A stretch of DNA of 64,000 nt from an uncultured Lachnospiraceae bacterium (GCA_902778245.1 CACYXH010000010.1:18082-82081), one strand, 5' to 3'; positions 43,608 through 53,737 are shown, counted from the stretch's first letter. The notes: generated by a model not told the origin, from the sequence alone. Numbers and translations: made by a program.

Positions 43608-46181
43608 CTATTTCCATGATGTATAAATTAATTGCCTTTTATCAAATGCTTCCTCTCCGCCTTCCATAATATCTACAATTTGCTTATGTGTAGATTTCAG
43701 GTCAATATTCCCTTGCGATATATCAATCGTTGTATCTTGATACTCAACCACAAAAATTCTTTCAGCATCACCCAGAACTGGAATGTTAGCATTGTGTGTA
43801 GCAAAAATAAATTGTATATCTTGTTTCTTTTTCGCAATTGCTGTAATTACTTCATCGTAAATAATTTTATTATCCAAATCATCTTCTGGCTGATCTATAA
43901 GAATAATATCATTATCAGACTGCATGAGTATAAACAATATAAGAGCTGACGCACGCTGCCCTATTGAATGGTGTCGTAATAATTTGTCATGATAATATAT
44001 TTCAACATTATTGGAAACCTGATTCTTCAGAAGATCCGCATACTGATCTTGCAATTTTTTATCAAGCTTTGTATATTCTGAGGATGAAATAATTTCCTTG
44101 ATTTTCATACCATCACATAATATCCAGTCTTCTATAAGCTCCACATAATCTCTAAACGTGTCACATAAGTATTGATATTTTATTTCAGAAATACCTGACC
44201 CCCTAAAATCAGTCTTCATCTGTGATTTAAAATTATCTCTGTCACCTTTAAAATCAATAGTGATTTTTAATTCATTTTGTGATTCATTAATTTTCTGAAT
44301 TTCAAGTTTATATGCATTGAATTGTTCTAATAATATATCATTTCTTTCACGCATTGCTTTCTTGAATGCACTTTCTATTTGTTTTTTGGATTTAGCTCGT
44401 TCATCTAGTTGCTTTAAATTCTCTTTATATTTTTCCAGCTCTTCTGTCATTTTGACAAATCCATCAATATCTAACGTATCATCTTTGATTTCTCTTTTTA
44501 TTTCAGCAAATTCATCAGATAATCCATCTATTTTTTTCGATAACATTTCCACTACATCTGCAAATTCTAACGAATTACTTTCTATCTGCGTGACGGCCTC
44601 TCCAATTTTTAAAATTTCATTTCCAATTGCACTTAAAATATCACTTGCCTTCTTTATAATATCAGAATTATAAACACTTTCCACGCCCTGCAATCCTAAA
44701 GTCACATCTTTATTATTATCATAACACTTTTTTAATTCTCGTACTGCTGAATCAATTCGTCCTTTTACAGAATCCAACTTTGCTTTATCTGTTGTGTATC
44801 CAGTTTGTTTTTTTAATTTTTCTGCAACGCCTTTTTCCTTGTAAATAGACATTTTATGCTCAACTTCAGATTTTTTAATTTTGTATTCCTCAATCTGCTC
44901 TGGAATTTTATTCGCATCTAATAATTGAGAAACCGATGTTGTCAACTCCTTCACACAAGATGTTATTTCTGCACTTTTCCCTATTTTTCCACCAACCAAT
45001 TTCTCAAGAAGACCATTTTCATGATCAGCACTATTTGATAGATCTTTTTGCCCAAAATATTGAATTCCATCAAACAAGCTTGACGGTTGTATATTTAAGT
45101 CAAGTCCATTTTCATCTATAACATTACTCTGTTCTCCGTATATACGACTAACAATATAATGTTTGCCATGTTTATCAACAACAGATAATGTTGCTTTTCC
45201 TCCTGAGCCAAAAATATTTTTTATCAGTGATTCTTTATATTCTTTATCTGTTTGCAACGGTAAATCAAATATATAACGAATTGCTTCAAGCACAGACGAC
45301 TTTCCACTTCCGCGAATTCCAATTAACGAATTAAGCTCTGATGAAAATCTAATAGTCTGACCATCAAATTTTCCGCCTTGAAAACTTATAGATTCAATAT
45401 ACCCATGTCTTCTTTCCGGTAATGATTCAGCAACTCTACTTTTATAGTCCTGTAATGCAAATTTAATCGCCGCATATGAATATTCTCCGATTTTTAAATA
45501 TGTTTGTTTATCGCCTTTTCCAATATCTTTCAATGATTTAGGATCCGATCCCTCTATAAGAGCTGGAATATATCCAAAACAACGATTAAATTTATTTATA
45601 TTATCCCTTGTCCTCGATTTTTGTATTCCTAAAACTCGTTTTCTAAACGGAGCAAGCCCTGAGAGCGATTCTAAAAGACCGCCTCCACATTCGTTAAACA
45701 AACCACTGCCTTGATCAACATGGGCAAATATTACAAAATAATCTTTTCCATACTCCTCCAGTTTTTCCAATGTGCTTTTTAAATCATAACAACATTTTGT
45801 ATTTCTATTTTCAGGATTAGATATTGTTGCAAATGCGGCTGTTAAAAATGTTTGAATGTGATTATTGCCATTTTCTAACCATTCATCAGGATTAAAAACT
45901 ATAAGAGTATGTATACCATTAGCTCCCTCTTTAACAGTCAATTCTACACCAGGTAATATAAATATTTTTTCTTTGCTTGCTGCCCTTTTTAAGGCTTTAT
46001 ATTCATCTTTGTCAAATTTATTATGATTGGTAATAACTCCAACAGAAATATTAGCTTGTTTCAATGCCGAAATATATGATTTCACAAAATCATTTGGTTC
46101 ACCACTATATGAAAATTCTTTATCTTTTTGTGTATGCAGATGAAAATCTGCCCTTAAAAATTCAAGCCCTGATTCAAACAT
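43608..46181 (-). CDS. TrlF-like protein: PHP domain fused to SMC/RecF-type ATPase
   Basis: 857 aa. The N-terminal PHP phosphoesterase domain has metal-ligand motifs DFHLHT (12-17), TNHNKFD (51-57), PGVELTV (77-83), H91, AHVDQGSG (153-160) and EGSD (210-213). The ATPase starts with GIRGSGKSS (288-296), followed by a long coiled-coil region (about 400-640) and ends with SIGQRASA, IILIDQPEDDLDN and FIFATHNANIP. This is the TrlF-type architecture, suspected of nucleic-acid cleavage or phosphate removal controlled by ATP. It is last in the BREX operon, 16 bases after brxL, in noticeably lower-G+C DNA, so it was probably added later. Probable accessory effector. Confidence 0.85.
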   Translation of the reverse strand: MFESGLEFLRADFHLHTQKDKEFSYSGEPNDFVKSYISALKQANISVGVITNHNKFDKDEYKALKRAASKEKIFILPGVELTVKEGANGIHTLIVFNPDEWLENGNNHIQTFLTAAFATISNPENRNTKCCYDLKSTLEKLEEYGKDYFVIFAHVDQGSGLFNECGGGLLESLSGLAPFRKRVLGIQKSRTRDNINKFNRCFGYIPALIEGSDPKSLKDIGKGDKQTYLKIGEYSYAAIKFALQDYKSRVAESLPERRHGYIESISFQGGKFDGQTIRFSSELNSLIGIRGSGKSSVLEAIRYIFDLPLQTDKEYKESLIKNIFGSGGKATLSVVDKHGKHYIVSRIYGEQSNVIDENGLDLNIQPSSLFDGIQYFGQKDLSNSADHENGLLEKLVGGKIGKSAEITSCVKELTTSVSQLLDANKIPEQIEEYKIKKSEVEHKMSIYKEKGVAEKLKKQTGYTTDKAKLDSVKGRIDSAVRELKKCYDNNKDVTLGLQGVESVYNSDIIKKASDILSAIGNEILKIGEAVTQIESNSLEFADVVEMLSKKIDGLSDEFAEIKREIKDDTLDIDGFVKMTEELEKYKENLKQLDERAKSKKQIESAFKKAMRERNDILLEQFNAYKLEIQKINESQNELKITIDFKGDRDNFKSQMKTDFRGSGISEIKYQYLCDTFRDYVELIEDWILCDGMKIKEIISSSEYTKLDKKLQDQYADLLKNQVSNNVEIYYHDKLLRHHSIGQRASALILFILMQSDNDIILIDQPEDDLDNKIIYDEVITAIAKKKQDIQFIFATHNANIPVLGDAERIFVVEYQDTTIDISQGNIDLKSTHKQIVDIMEGGEEAFDKRQLIYTSWK

Positions 46182-46197
46182 TTTATCCCTCCTTATA

Positions 46198-48336
46198 TTA
46201 CTCTACCCCCAACGCCTTAAACACTGCATCTTCCGCACTCTGATACGGAATCAGCTGAAATGCACTCATCAGATCAGCCGGAACGCTTGCAAAATCAACA
46301 AATGAGGTACTTGGAATCAGCACCTTCTTTGCGCCGCTATCCAGACACACCTGAAGTGTATTGGCAAGTTCATCCACCTTTATCATTGTGCCACTAATTG
46401 TTATATCTCCCAACACTGCCAAGTTGCTGACAACAGGCTTTCCAAGGGCAATCGAACAAAGTGCAATCAATGTTGGAAGTGCCAGTTTATCTGTCATGCC
46501 GATACCCTGCAAATCCTGATAATTGATGATGTAATCCTTAGTTGAGGTGCTGATAGATCCACTGATCCGATTGCCGTTGGCTTTCAGATAATTAAATGCC
46601 GTGTTCACCGCTTCCTTGCATTTAGAATCACTGCCTAAGCCAGTCCGTTCAATTTTGCCATTGCCTGGAAGCATCTGACTTTCCAAACGGAATACACCAA
46701 TCATGCCACTTTTTCCTCTGGATACAGTATAAACCTGTCCCGGATTGCACATTCCGTCCGGTATCAGTTTACCGCCGCCTTGCTCCGGTACAGAAACATA
46801 ATGTTCTGACATATCCTCCAAGTCGATATAGGAGAAATTCACATCATAAAACTCCATACCGCCCAGCTTTTTCAGCTGTTCTTTTACACGGCGACGCATT
46901 TCCAATGCAATCTGAATAATTTCTTCCAGTTCTTCCTTTGTAAACTCACCATTTGGATACATCAACTTCAGATAACCGTCTATCATACGCCGAACCGCAA
47001 TTGTATCACGCTGATTCAGATTTCTCCCCAAGCGGAAGTAGTGGTCAAGTGCATCTCCATACTGCTCCTTACGGAGCTCTCGGATGAACTCTGCCAAATA
47101 GTCACTGATAAAACCGTAATCATCGGTAAAATGCTCCGGTCTGAACTTCGGTATTTCCCATCCTGGAAGATAACAATGCATACGATCAAGAAATGCTGTA
47201 TCTGTTCCCATTTCCTGTGGAAAAGGTGCAAACAGACTGGATGTTTTCAACAGCACATCCACACTCTGATTGATGTTTCCAACAAACACCATCGACGCAG
47301 TAGCAGCCTTTTCTTCTTTGCCACGGGCGAAAGAGCCGGATGCCATGTAATCCTTCATAATCTGGATGCCATCTTTATCCTTAAACTTGATACCTGCCAC
47401 TTCATCAAAAGCAACGCAGTCCCACAAGCCGACCAATCCGACCGTTTTGCGTCCCATATTGTAAAACAGATTTGCAACTGTCGTCTGCCCACCGGAAATC
47501 AAAATACTGTTTGGTGAAATCTCTTTGTAAAGATGAGATTTACCGGTGCTTCTCGGTCCAAGCTCACAAAGATTAAAGTTATTCTCAACTAATGGAATCA
47601 TACGGGTCAAGAGCAACCATTTCTCACGGTATGTAAATTCATCCGGTTCCATTCCGATAGAACGAAGAAGGATATCCAACCATTCATCTTTCGTAAAAGC
47701 TTTTCGTCCCTGCTTCAGTTCATCAATATCAATGTGCGGCATCTGGATCGGTGTCAGCTTACGGATACTGATTGGTGAAATATCTTTCTGCTTTTTCTGT
47801 TTGGAACGAAGTGGATTTCCATCAATGTCCTCAATACCAAAATTATTGTCGCCTTCAACCTCATAATCCAGCTGAACAATACACCAGACACCGCCACAGA
47901 GCAGGCGATCAAATTTTTCTGGATATTCATCGGCAATCGGTACATTACCAACGCCCAAATTAGAAAACTCTGCAAAAAAGCAGTCCTTTTTCATATCCAG
48001 TCGAACAGTCACCATATCAATGATTGTGTGACTGCCTTTTTTACGCAGCTGAGACAGAATTTTCTGTGATTCATCCGGGCGTACAAAGTTATCAGCAAGA
48101 ATACGCTTCACATTCTGTACGCCTTTCTCTATAACAGTCTCATCATCTGAACTGCAATACTGTCCCAACAAGAACTCAAGAACATACACTGGGACATTCG
48201 CCCCTTCTTTGATTTTCTTTGTCAGGTCTTTCCGAACAATCTTACCGTCAAAGTTCTGACGGAGCTTGTTCTTTATTTCTTTGCGGGTACTTTCACCCTC
48301 TCTAAATTGCTCCACCTTTCTCTCCTCCTGCGGCAT
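46198..48336 (-). CDS. brxL: BREX Lon-like AAA+ protein BrxL
   Basis: 712 aa. BrxL is the type 1 BREX AAA+ factor that binds DNA as a barrel and is needed for phage exclusion. Walker A is ELGPRSTGKSH (around 260-268), Walker B CVAFDEVAG (307-315). The Lon-protease-like C-terminus (about 560-712) ends with TISGTMIKVDELANTLQ and AKKVLIPSTS. The expected serine and lysine of the Lon dyad are not at the aligned positions (around GMTDKLALPTLIAL and DELANTLQ), so proteolysis is doubtful. Its ATG overlaps the pglZ stop (TAATG). Confidence 0.95.
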   Translation of the reverse strand: MPQEERKVEQFREGESTRKEIKNKLRQNFDGKIVRKDLTKKIKEGANVPVYVLEFLLGQYCSSDDETVIEKGVQNVKRILADNFVRPDESQKILSQLRKKGSHTIIDMVTVRLDMKKDCFFAEFSNLGVGNVPIADEYPEKFDRLLCGGVWCIVQLDYEVEGDNNFGIEDIDGNPLRSKQKKQKDISPISIRKLTPIQMPHIDIDELKQGRKAFTKDEWLDILLRSIGMEPDEFTYREKWLLLTRMIPLVENNFNLCELGPRSTGKSHLYKEISPNSILISGGQTTVANLFYNMGRKTVGLVGLWDCVAFDEVAGIKFKDKDGIQIMKDYMASGSFARGKEEKAATASMVFVGNINQSVDVLLKTSSLFAPFPQEMGTDTAFLDRMHCYLPGWEIPKFRPEHFTDDYGFISDYLAEFIRELRKEQYGDALDHYFRLGRNLNQRDTIAVRRMIDGYLKLMYPNGEFTKEELEEIIQIALEMRRRVKEQLKKLGGMEFYDVNFSYIDLEDMSEHYVSVPEQGGGKLIPDGMCNPGQVYTVSRGKSGMIGVFRLESQMLPGNGKIERTGLGSDSKCKEAVNTAFNYLKANGNRISGSISTSTKDYIINYQDLQGIGMTDKLALPTLIALCSIALGKPVVSNLAVLGDITISGTMIKVDELANTLQVCLDSGAKKVLIPSTSFVDFASVPADLMSAFQLIPYQSAEDAVFKALGVE

Positions 48337-50978
48337 TAACTAAAGAAATCAAACTCATCCACCGCAAAGGCGATGTCAATCTGGAATGACTCCCGCTGTG
48401 GCATCTGTAATCCCTGTTCATCTGCAATTACCAGATAATACGTTGCTGTATTGCTGTATTTTAGAGATTTTAGATTAAACTGACAACGGAAAGTTCTTTC
48501 TGCACCGTTATCGCTGGTCTTATCTGCAATAATCTTTTGAATATCACTAATCTGCTTGCCGTCCTCATCTGTAAAGTAAACCTGATAGGTTTCAGCTTCA
48601 CGGTTTGTACTGACTGCATCTTTTTGATAGAAGTTCAATGAAAAAATCATATTGCTGATTTTACGGTTTGCGGACAGTAACTTGACCGTTACCGGCTTGG
48701 TATCATATTTCTGCTTATTTCGCTTATATTCCATAGAATCGTTGCGGAGATAATGATACTCAATCACCGGAACAACCATTTCCTGCAAACTGATACCACC
48801 ATGCACAAAATTCATTCCGCCACCATTCATTTTGATACGAATACTTTCTCTCGGTGCAAATCCATCAAATTCTGTATTTCCTCCCAGGAATTTTACAGGC
48901 ATCAAGTAATCTGGTTGCACACCTTTCTGCATAATTGCATATCTTCTGCCATATTCTACACACCGCTTGATGCTTTCTTTTTTTGTAATGTCAGAGTTTG
49001 TTACATCCACATCAAAAAAACCTCTTTTATCTACTTTGTCCTCTTCCTTCAAAGGACTGTATGTATAAAGAAATCCATGATCTGCCGTAATTAGAATATT
49101 CGTTCCACCAAATTCATTTACAATGATACGCACAAGATTCTTCAATTCTGAAATCGCCTTGTCACACGCAGCAAAAACAGCAGTATCCGAAGTGTGGCTG
49201 GCTTCATCAATGGTATCGTGGTAAATATAGACCACATCCATACCTTTTACCAAAGCACTTCTTTCCGCTCGTTTCATAGCAATGATGTCATTATACTTTA
49301 AGGCCACGCTTGCCGAATCTTCTGTTTTCAGAACCTTGTCCCTATAAGTACTAGCCGTAGACTGTCCATCTGCCAAAACCGTCAAAATATCGTTCCGAAC
49401 CTCTACTGTCAATTCTTTGTGCGGCAACAAAGCTGCCATACCAAACTTTGTAGTAGAAGGGAAAATGCTCTGCATACTGCTGATAGAAACCTTACTTTGC
49501 GTTTCTCGCTGAAGCTGATCTGCCATCGTAGCCGCCACTTCATAACGCATGGCATCTGAGATAATTACAAATACTTTCGTATCCGAGGTTTGGATACGTG
49601 AACGGTAAAAATCCTCCTGTTGCGGTACTTCCAGAACTTTACCGTAAATTTCCAGTTCATCCGCACATACATCCGACCAGTTGTTGCCCAACTCACCTAA
49701 GAACCAGTGCGTATAAAGTCCTTCCACCTTATCAACAACATGCTTGAACAAATCATCCAGCAGAATATTGGAAGTCTCCAAACTCTTTTGAAAACTAAGA
49801 TGGAACAAACGGTAATAAGTGTCCATCTGATAGTAACTCTCTGTATATTCTTTCCAGATACTTTTCGCTTCTGCGGTATGGAATCCGGCTGAATGTTCCT
49901 TAAAGAAACTTTGCATATTCGCCACTTGTAAGATACCATCGTAAAAATTTTCAAATGGCTCATACCATACACAAGTTCTCCGTTTTTCAACGGTATTCGT
50001 AATGGTATCCACATCAATAATATGGTCACTAATCTCTGTCATTAGCTTTGTCAGAATTACTTCGTTAATACACGGAAAGCACTCTGTTCCTGCCAAATCT
50101 TCTACTGTCAGCTTTTCAAAACGCTGATACAGACGAGCTTCATCCTCAACATAACGTGCCACATCATATAATTGCGGAATGTTATCACTATGAAGCCATT
50201 CAGAAATGAAATCATAGCAATATGCCTGATGGGGTATGGAAATAAAACTGTCCAGTCCGGCAAGATACTCCTGCCGCATGGTACGGGTCGCTGCAGTTAA
50301 AAGCAGATGAATTGCCAACTGCCCAAGATCTGGTTCTTCCTCCACAAATCCACATCCCTGACGAACCATCGCCCAAAAAGCTGCGTCTGCATGATATTTT
50401 ACAAAATCCTGATAAACCGTATTATTATTCAAATCCAGTCCCGCCTGGAACACACTACGGAGAATCATATTAGGCTGTGCACCTTTCAATCCACAGATTG
50501 CCGCCATGACAGCCATGTGTAACTGTGCCGGTGTTTCCGGAACTTTATTCTGTGTGCTGACTTTCAAACGACGGTCTTTCGCATTGAAGTAAGCACGATA
50601 ATTTTTAACCTGTTTCCTCATTGCAGGATTTGATATAAGTCCCATCTCATCCATCCAGATAGAAATCAGATCTGCCCGAAACTCTTCACTGTAAAGCTCT
50701 ACATCTAGAAGCCAGTTATCATCCGGACGGTTATAGACACACGGGCTGTAAACCAGATAATTTGTGGTCAAATCATCTATTGAAAGTAATTTTTTTACAG
50801 AAAACGCATTATTTCCAGTCAGTGCAATCACCTTTGCATTTTCCAAAACCACTTCATCCAGTTTATCCTCAAATTCCTTATCTTCATCATACCAGAAAAT
50901 GATACGACGCTGATAAAACTCAGGCAGAGGTGCAGCAAACCTGCGATTTAAATCTTGAATTATTTTATCTGTATCCAT
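48336..50978 (-). CDS. pglZ: BREX type 1 alkaline-phosphatase-fold protein PglZ
   Basis: 880 aa. The PglZ domain of the alkaline phosphatase superfamily is shown by VFVIISDAMRYEVAATMADQ (nucleophile-region motif), VYIYHDTIDEASHTSD and ILITADHGFLYTY (metal-binding D-H), in the middle third. The N-terminal third is alpha-helical and specific to BREX type 1 (type A). The C-terminal part is beta-rich. Proposed to be a nuclease or phosphodiesterase in the exclusion complex, and needed for methylation. Start follows TAGGAGG. 9 bases after the AlbA_2 gene. Confidence 0.95.
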   Translation of the reverse strand: MDTDKIIQDLNRRFAAPLPEFYQRRIIFWYDEDKEFEDKLDEVVLENAKVIALTGNNAFSVKKLLSIDDLTTNYLVYSPCVYNRPDDNWLLDVELYSEEFRADLISIWMDEMGLISNPAMRKQVKNYRAYFNAKDRRLKVSTQNKVPETPAQLHMAVMAAICGLKGAQPNMILRSVFQAGLDLNNNTVYQDFVKYHADAAFWAMVRQGCGFVEEEPDLGQLAIHLLLTAATRTMRQEYLAGLDSFISIPHQAYCYDFISEWLHSDNIPQLYDVARYVEDEARLYQRFEKLTVEDLAGTECFPCINEVILTKLMTEISDHIIDVDTITNTVEKRRTCVWYEPFENFYDGILQVANMQSFFKEHSAGFHTAEAKSIWKEYTESYYQMDTYYRLFHLSFQKSLETSNILLDDLFKHVVDKVEGLYTHWFLGELGNNWSDVCADELEIYGKVLEVPQQEDFYRSRIQTSDTKVFVIISDAMRYEVAATMADQLQRETQSKVSISSMQSIFPSTTKFGMAALLPHKELTVEVRNDILTVLADGQSTASTYRDKVLKTEDSASVALKYNDIIAMKRAERSALVKGMDVVYIYHDTIDEASHTSDTAVFAACDKAISELKNLVRIIVNEFGGTNILITADHGFLYTYSPLKEEDKVDKRGFFDVDVTNSDITKKESIKRCVEYGRRYAIMQKGVQPDYLMPVKFLGGNTEFDGFAPRESIRIKMNGGGMNFVHGGISLQEMVVPVIEYHYLRNDSMEYKRNKQKYDTKPVTVKLLSANRKISNMIFSLNFYQKDAVSTNREAETYQVYFTDEDGKQISDIQKIIADKTSDNGAERTFRCQFNLKSLKYSNTATYYLVIADEQGLQMPQRESFQIDIAFAVDEFDFFS

Positions 50979-50987
50979 GCTGTCCTC

Positions 50988-52460
50988 CTACCTTATAATT
51001 TTCCAATTTGCTTTTCGTTTTGTTCCGCCCTGTACCAATCTACCTTTTTCCTGTAAAGAAGCGAACATTCGAGAAATCGTTCTTTTCGATATACCCATTT
51101 TTTCTGCATAATAGGCCTGTGTTGCAGACGGATTCTTCTCTATAATCTGCAACAATTTTTCTATCTGCATCTGTTCCTTATTAAGTGGCACTTCAGCGCC
51201 ATTAGTGCCATCATCAGCGCCACAATTAACGCCATTAGCGCCATTTTTAGTGTCATTGGCGTTAATTATGGCGCTATTGGTATCAACCTGACCTCGATAA
51301 ATATTGATACGCAAATCAACTTCGCCACCAATAAACTCTGGCTCTTGCAATCCGGCAGCTTTTACTTTGTCTATAATTCTCGGAATGCCGCTTCCCCAAT
51401 GCTCGATCAGATTCATGTAAGCAAACGCATGAGCAAGAGCTTCATTTCTGATTTTAGAATAGCCTTCTTTCATACGCTCCATCGTTTGTCCCATTGGCAA
51501 CTTTCCTGGAGAAGTAATTTCCAATCGGTTGTCATATACCGCTACCTGTATCGTACCATGATCCAGATAACTACGATGTACCATAGCATTGATAATCAAC
51601 TCACGAATGGCATCCGGTGGAATCTCATAAACATCCTGGCGATAAATTCCCACAATAGTAGCACCCAGATGAATATTTCTTAAGACAAACTGAAATGCTT
51701 CGTCTATCTGTTTCCAAAGCGGACCGCTATATTCTCTACGGTCAACAAAAACTGCTTTTGTTGTCCCTTTGAACACACCACATTGCGTTGCAACATGAAG
51801 TCCTCCGTTTCCAGTCAAAATAGCAAAAGCATTAGACGGATAATCTTTTCCATCACGCTCAATTAAAATTCCCCAGGAACGCAACTGCTGTCTTCCCACA
51901 TCTTTAATCGATGCTTTCTGTTCCTCTGTACGGGCATTTCTGACAGCCTGCTCTTTCATAGCTTTGCAAAGGGCATCAATATCTTCCTCTGTAACATTTA
52001 ACCCAGTACATAAAGCCTGATCATAGTAGCGGTTACTGCCCTCAAACAACAACTCCTTTACCATATACTCATCGGCAAGGCGGGTAGTTCCGGCAACACG
52101 GACATATACACCACCATCTCTACCAAGAGCTTTGATATAATATGGACGTTGTCTGCCCTCAGAAACCTCTACCACGATGACAGTCTTACCATCAACCGTC
52201 TGTAAAGTAATATCCGGGATGATTGCCGGTTCACAGCTGTCTGATACGGCATTGGCAATGGCATCCATTTTTTTGAACACATCTTCCTTGTCAAAGCCAA
52301 CAACCTTTCTGGTTTTATCAGCAATTCCGAAAATAATTTTTCCTCCGGTTCCATTTGCAAAGGCAACCACAGACTTCATATATTTGATGCTTTTCTCTGG
52401 CAGGGTCTCTTTGAACTCCACATTCTTCGATTCTCCTGCAAGAATTTCTTCTATGGTCAT
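50988..52460 (-). CDS. AlbA_2/Schlafen-like ATP-binding protein with C-terminal HTH
   Basis: 490 aa. N-terminal AlbA_2 domain (residues 1-125, NVEFKETLPEKSIKYMKSVV then GTGGKIIFGI), HATPase_c_4-type region (around 285-385, PPDAIRELIINAMVHRSY and HWGSGIPRIIDKVKAAGL), an Asn/Gly/Ala-rich linker near 400-430, and a winged helix at the end (ATQAYYAEKMGISKRTISRM). This is the form often called putative DNA-binding or transcriptional regulator. It lies between the 263-aa protein and pglZ, where some BREX loci have extra genes. Could be a regulator or a tRNA/RNA-targeting effector; undecided. Confidence 0.85.
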   Translation of the reverse strand: MTIEEILAGESKNVEFKETLPEKSIKYMKSVVAFANGTGGKIIFGIADKTRKVVGFDKEDVFKKMDAIANAVSDSCEPAIIPDITLQTVDGKTVIVVEVSEGRQRPYYIKALGRDGGVYVRVAGTTRLADEYMVKELLFEGSNRYYDQALCTGLNVTEEDIDALCKAMKEQAVRNARTEEQKASIKDVGRQQLRSWGILIERDGKDYPSNAFAILTGNGGLHVATQCGVFKGTTKAVFVDRREYSGPLWKQIDEAFQFVLRNIHLGATIVGIYRQDVYEIPPDAIRELIINAMVHRSYLDHGTIQVAVYDNRLEITSPGKLPMGQTMERMKEGYSKIRNEALAHAFAYMNLIEHWGSGIPRIIDKVKAAGLQEPEFIGGEVDLRINIYRGQVDTNSAIINANDTKNGANGVNCGADDGTNGAEVPLNKEQMQIEKLLQIIEKNPSATQAYYAEKMGISKRTISRMFASLQEKGRLVQGGTKRKANWKIIR

Positions 52461-52497
52461 TGTAACACCTCGCTCTCTTTTACAGCTTTAACTGTTG

Positions 52498-53289
52498 TTA
52501 CGATAGCATTGGTCCAACGAATTGAATCAATGCCGCAACTGCCGATCCAAATTCGACAGTTCCTTTTATAGCCTGTAACGAAGCTATTGCTGTCTTTATC
52601 ATAGATTTCTTTGGCTTTTCAGATATAACTTCTGCTTCTATAACTTCCAAGCTTTCAGATGCTGCTTCTTTATCCTCATCAGATGTAAGAGTATCCATCT
52701 TCGTCCTAACTGCATCAATTAACTGTTCAATATCGTTTGCTGTTGCCCCAATATTTGTAGTTGCCATAACAGATGAATTATCATTTGCAATAATAGCTTG
52801 ACCATTTTGCACCGTCACATTATAAATATTCTTTTCATCTATTCCCATATCAATACCTACTTTCGTTAAATAACTTTCCACATGACGAATCAACACCATA
52901 ACAAATCGTTCATTAAAACCTTTGATTTTATCTTGCCATTTGGATGAAGAAGAATATCCCATGGCAACACCACGATATACAGAACTGTTATTTTCTACCA
53001 AATATCTTAAAACAGCGTACACATTTCGTATTTCTTCGCTATCAGTTTCACCCAATGAAAAAATCAATCTTCCGTAGGATCCTTGTACTTCTTTAACTTC
53101 ACTCTCTAAATTCCAATCACAGCTGCCACAATCATGAATGTAATCACTTATAATCGGAGTGCTATCTATGTAGTTCACAAATTTCCCAAGCACATCAGCA
53201 TAATCTTCATAATTTGCCTGAAGTAGTCGATTAGAGCAACTATTAAAATCATATTGAATTTTTCGCAATTCTTTTCTATTCAATTTCAT
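52498..53289 (-). CDS. Unknown 263-aa protein with possible C-terminal hydrophobic helix
   Basis: Not assigned. The first 160 residues are polar and mixed helical (DCGSCDWNLESEVKEVQGSY, RHVESYLTKVGIDMGID). A short Asn/Thr/Gly beta-like stretch follows (GQAIIANDNSSVMATTNIGA), then a charged helix (DIEQLIDAVRTKMDTLTSDE) and a C-terminal amphipathic segment (TVEFGSAVAALIQFVGPMLS). That tail layout resembles AbiTii-like or other toxin-immunity proteins that act at membranes, but this is only by eye. Its start overlaps the zinc-ribbon gene end by 14 bases, a strong sign of coupled translation. Confidence 0.7.
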   Translation of the reverse strand: MKLNRKELRKIQYDFNSCSNRLLQANYEDYADVLGKFVNYIDSTPIISDYIHDCGSCDWNLESEVKEVQGSYGRLIFSLGETDSEEIRNVYAVLRYLVENNSSVYRGVAMGYSSSSKWQDKIKGFNERFVMVLIRHVESYLTKVGIDMGIDEKNIYNVTVQNGQAIIANDNSSVMATTNIGATANDIEQLIDAVRTKMDTLTSDEDKEAASESLEVIEAEVISEKPKKSMIKTAIASLQAIKGTVEFGSAVAALIQFVGPMLS

Positions 53290-53737
53290 AATTTTTCACC
53301 CCACAAAACGGGCAATATGCACCCGTCATCTTTAATAATGGTTTAATTTTTGCAGTACGTTTGCAACATGGAAAATCACAAATTTCCATTGCTTCTATTC
53401 CTGAACGAATAGGATCTTCATTTTCATGCTTCGGACGTTTTCCAGCCTTGAATGTAATGATTCCTTTTTTGCTATGCCGTTCCATTTTTTTGAATTCATT
53501 ATAAATCATATCATTAACAGCATTCGTCACCATTTTCATGGCAAGTTCAAGTACATCCTCAGTAACATAGTTTTCGCTTATTAAGCCGCAACTTGGACAA
53601 AATATATGAAGCACCCCGTCATCCTCCAAATCAGAAGGAGTTGCCTTAAAATATGTGCCACATTGTTCGCATTGCAAAAGAACATAACCATCATCATCTG
53701 CAGGAATAGGAATCGTCATATTGATTTCATCACTCAT
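53276..53737 (-). CDS. Multi-zinc-ribbon protein of unknown function
   Basis: 153 aa. Four cysteine pairs: LLQCEQCGTYF (residue 18), IFCPSCGLIS (49), DFPCCKRTAK (about 128) and AYCPFCGVK (about 144), forming two likely zinc ribbons at the two ends. The middle is helical (DVLELAMKMVTNAVNDMIYN). Zinc ribbons of this kind bind nucleic acids or proteins. It sits 12 bases after pglX and overlaps the 263-aa gene, so these two form a pair inside the BREX operon. I do not recognise a named family. Confidence 0.7.
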   Translation of the reverse strand: MSDEINMTIPIPADDDGYVLLQCEQCGTYFKATPSDLEDDGVLHIFCPSCGLISENYVTEDVLELAMKMVTNAVNDMIYNEFKKMERHSKKGIITFKAGKRPKHENEDPIRSGIEAMEICDFPCCKRTAKIKPLLKMTGAYCPFCGVKNYEIE

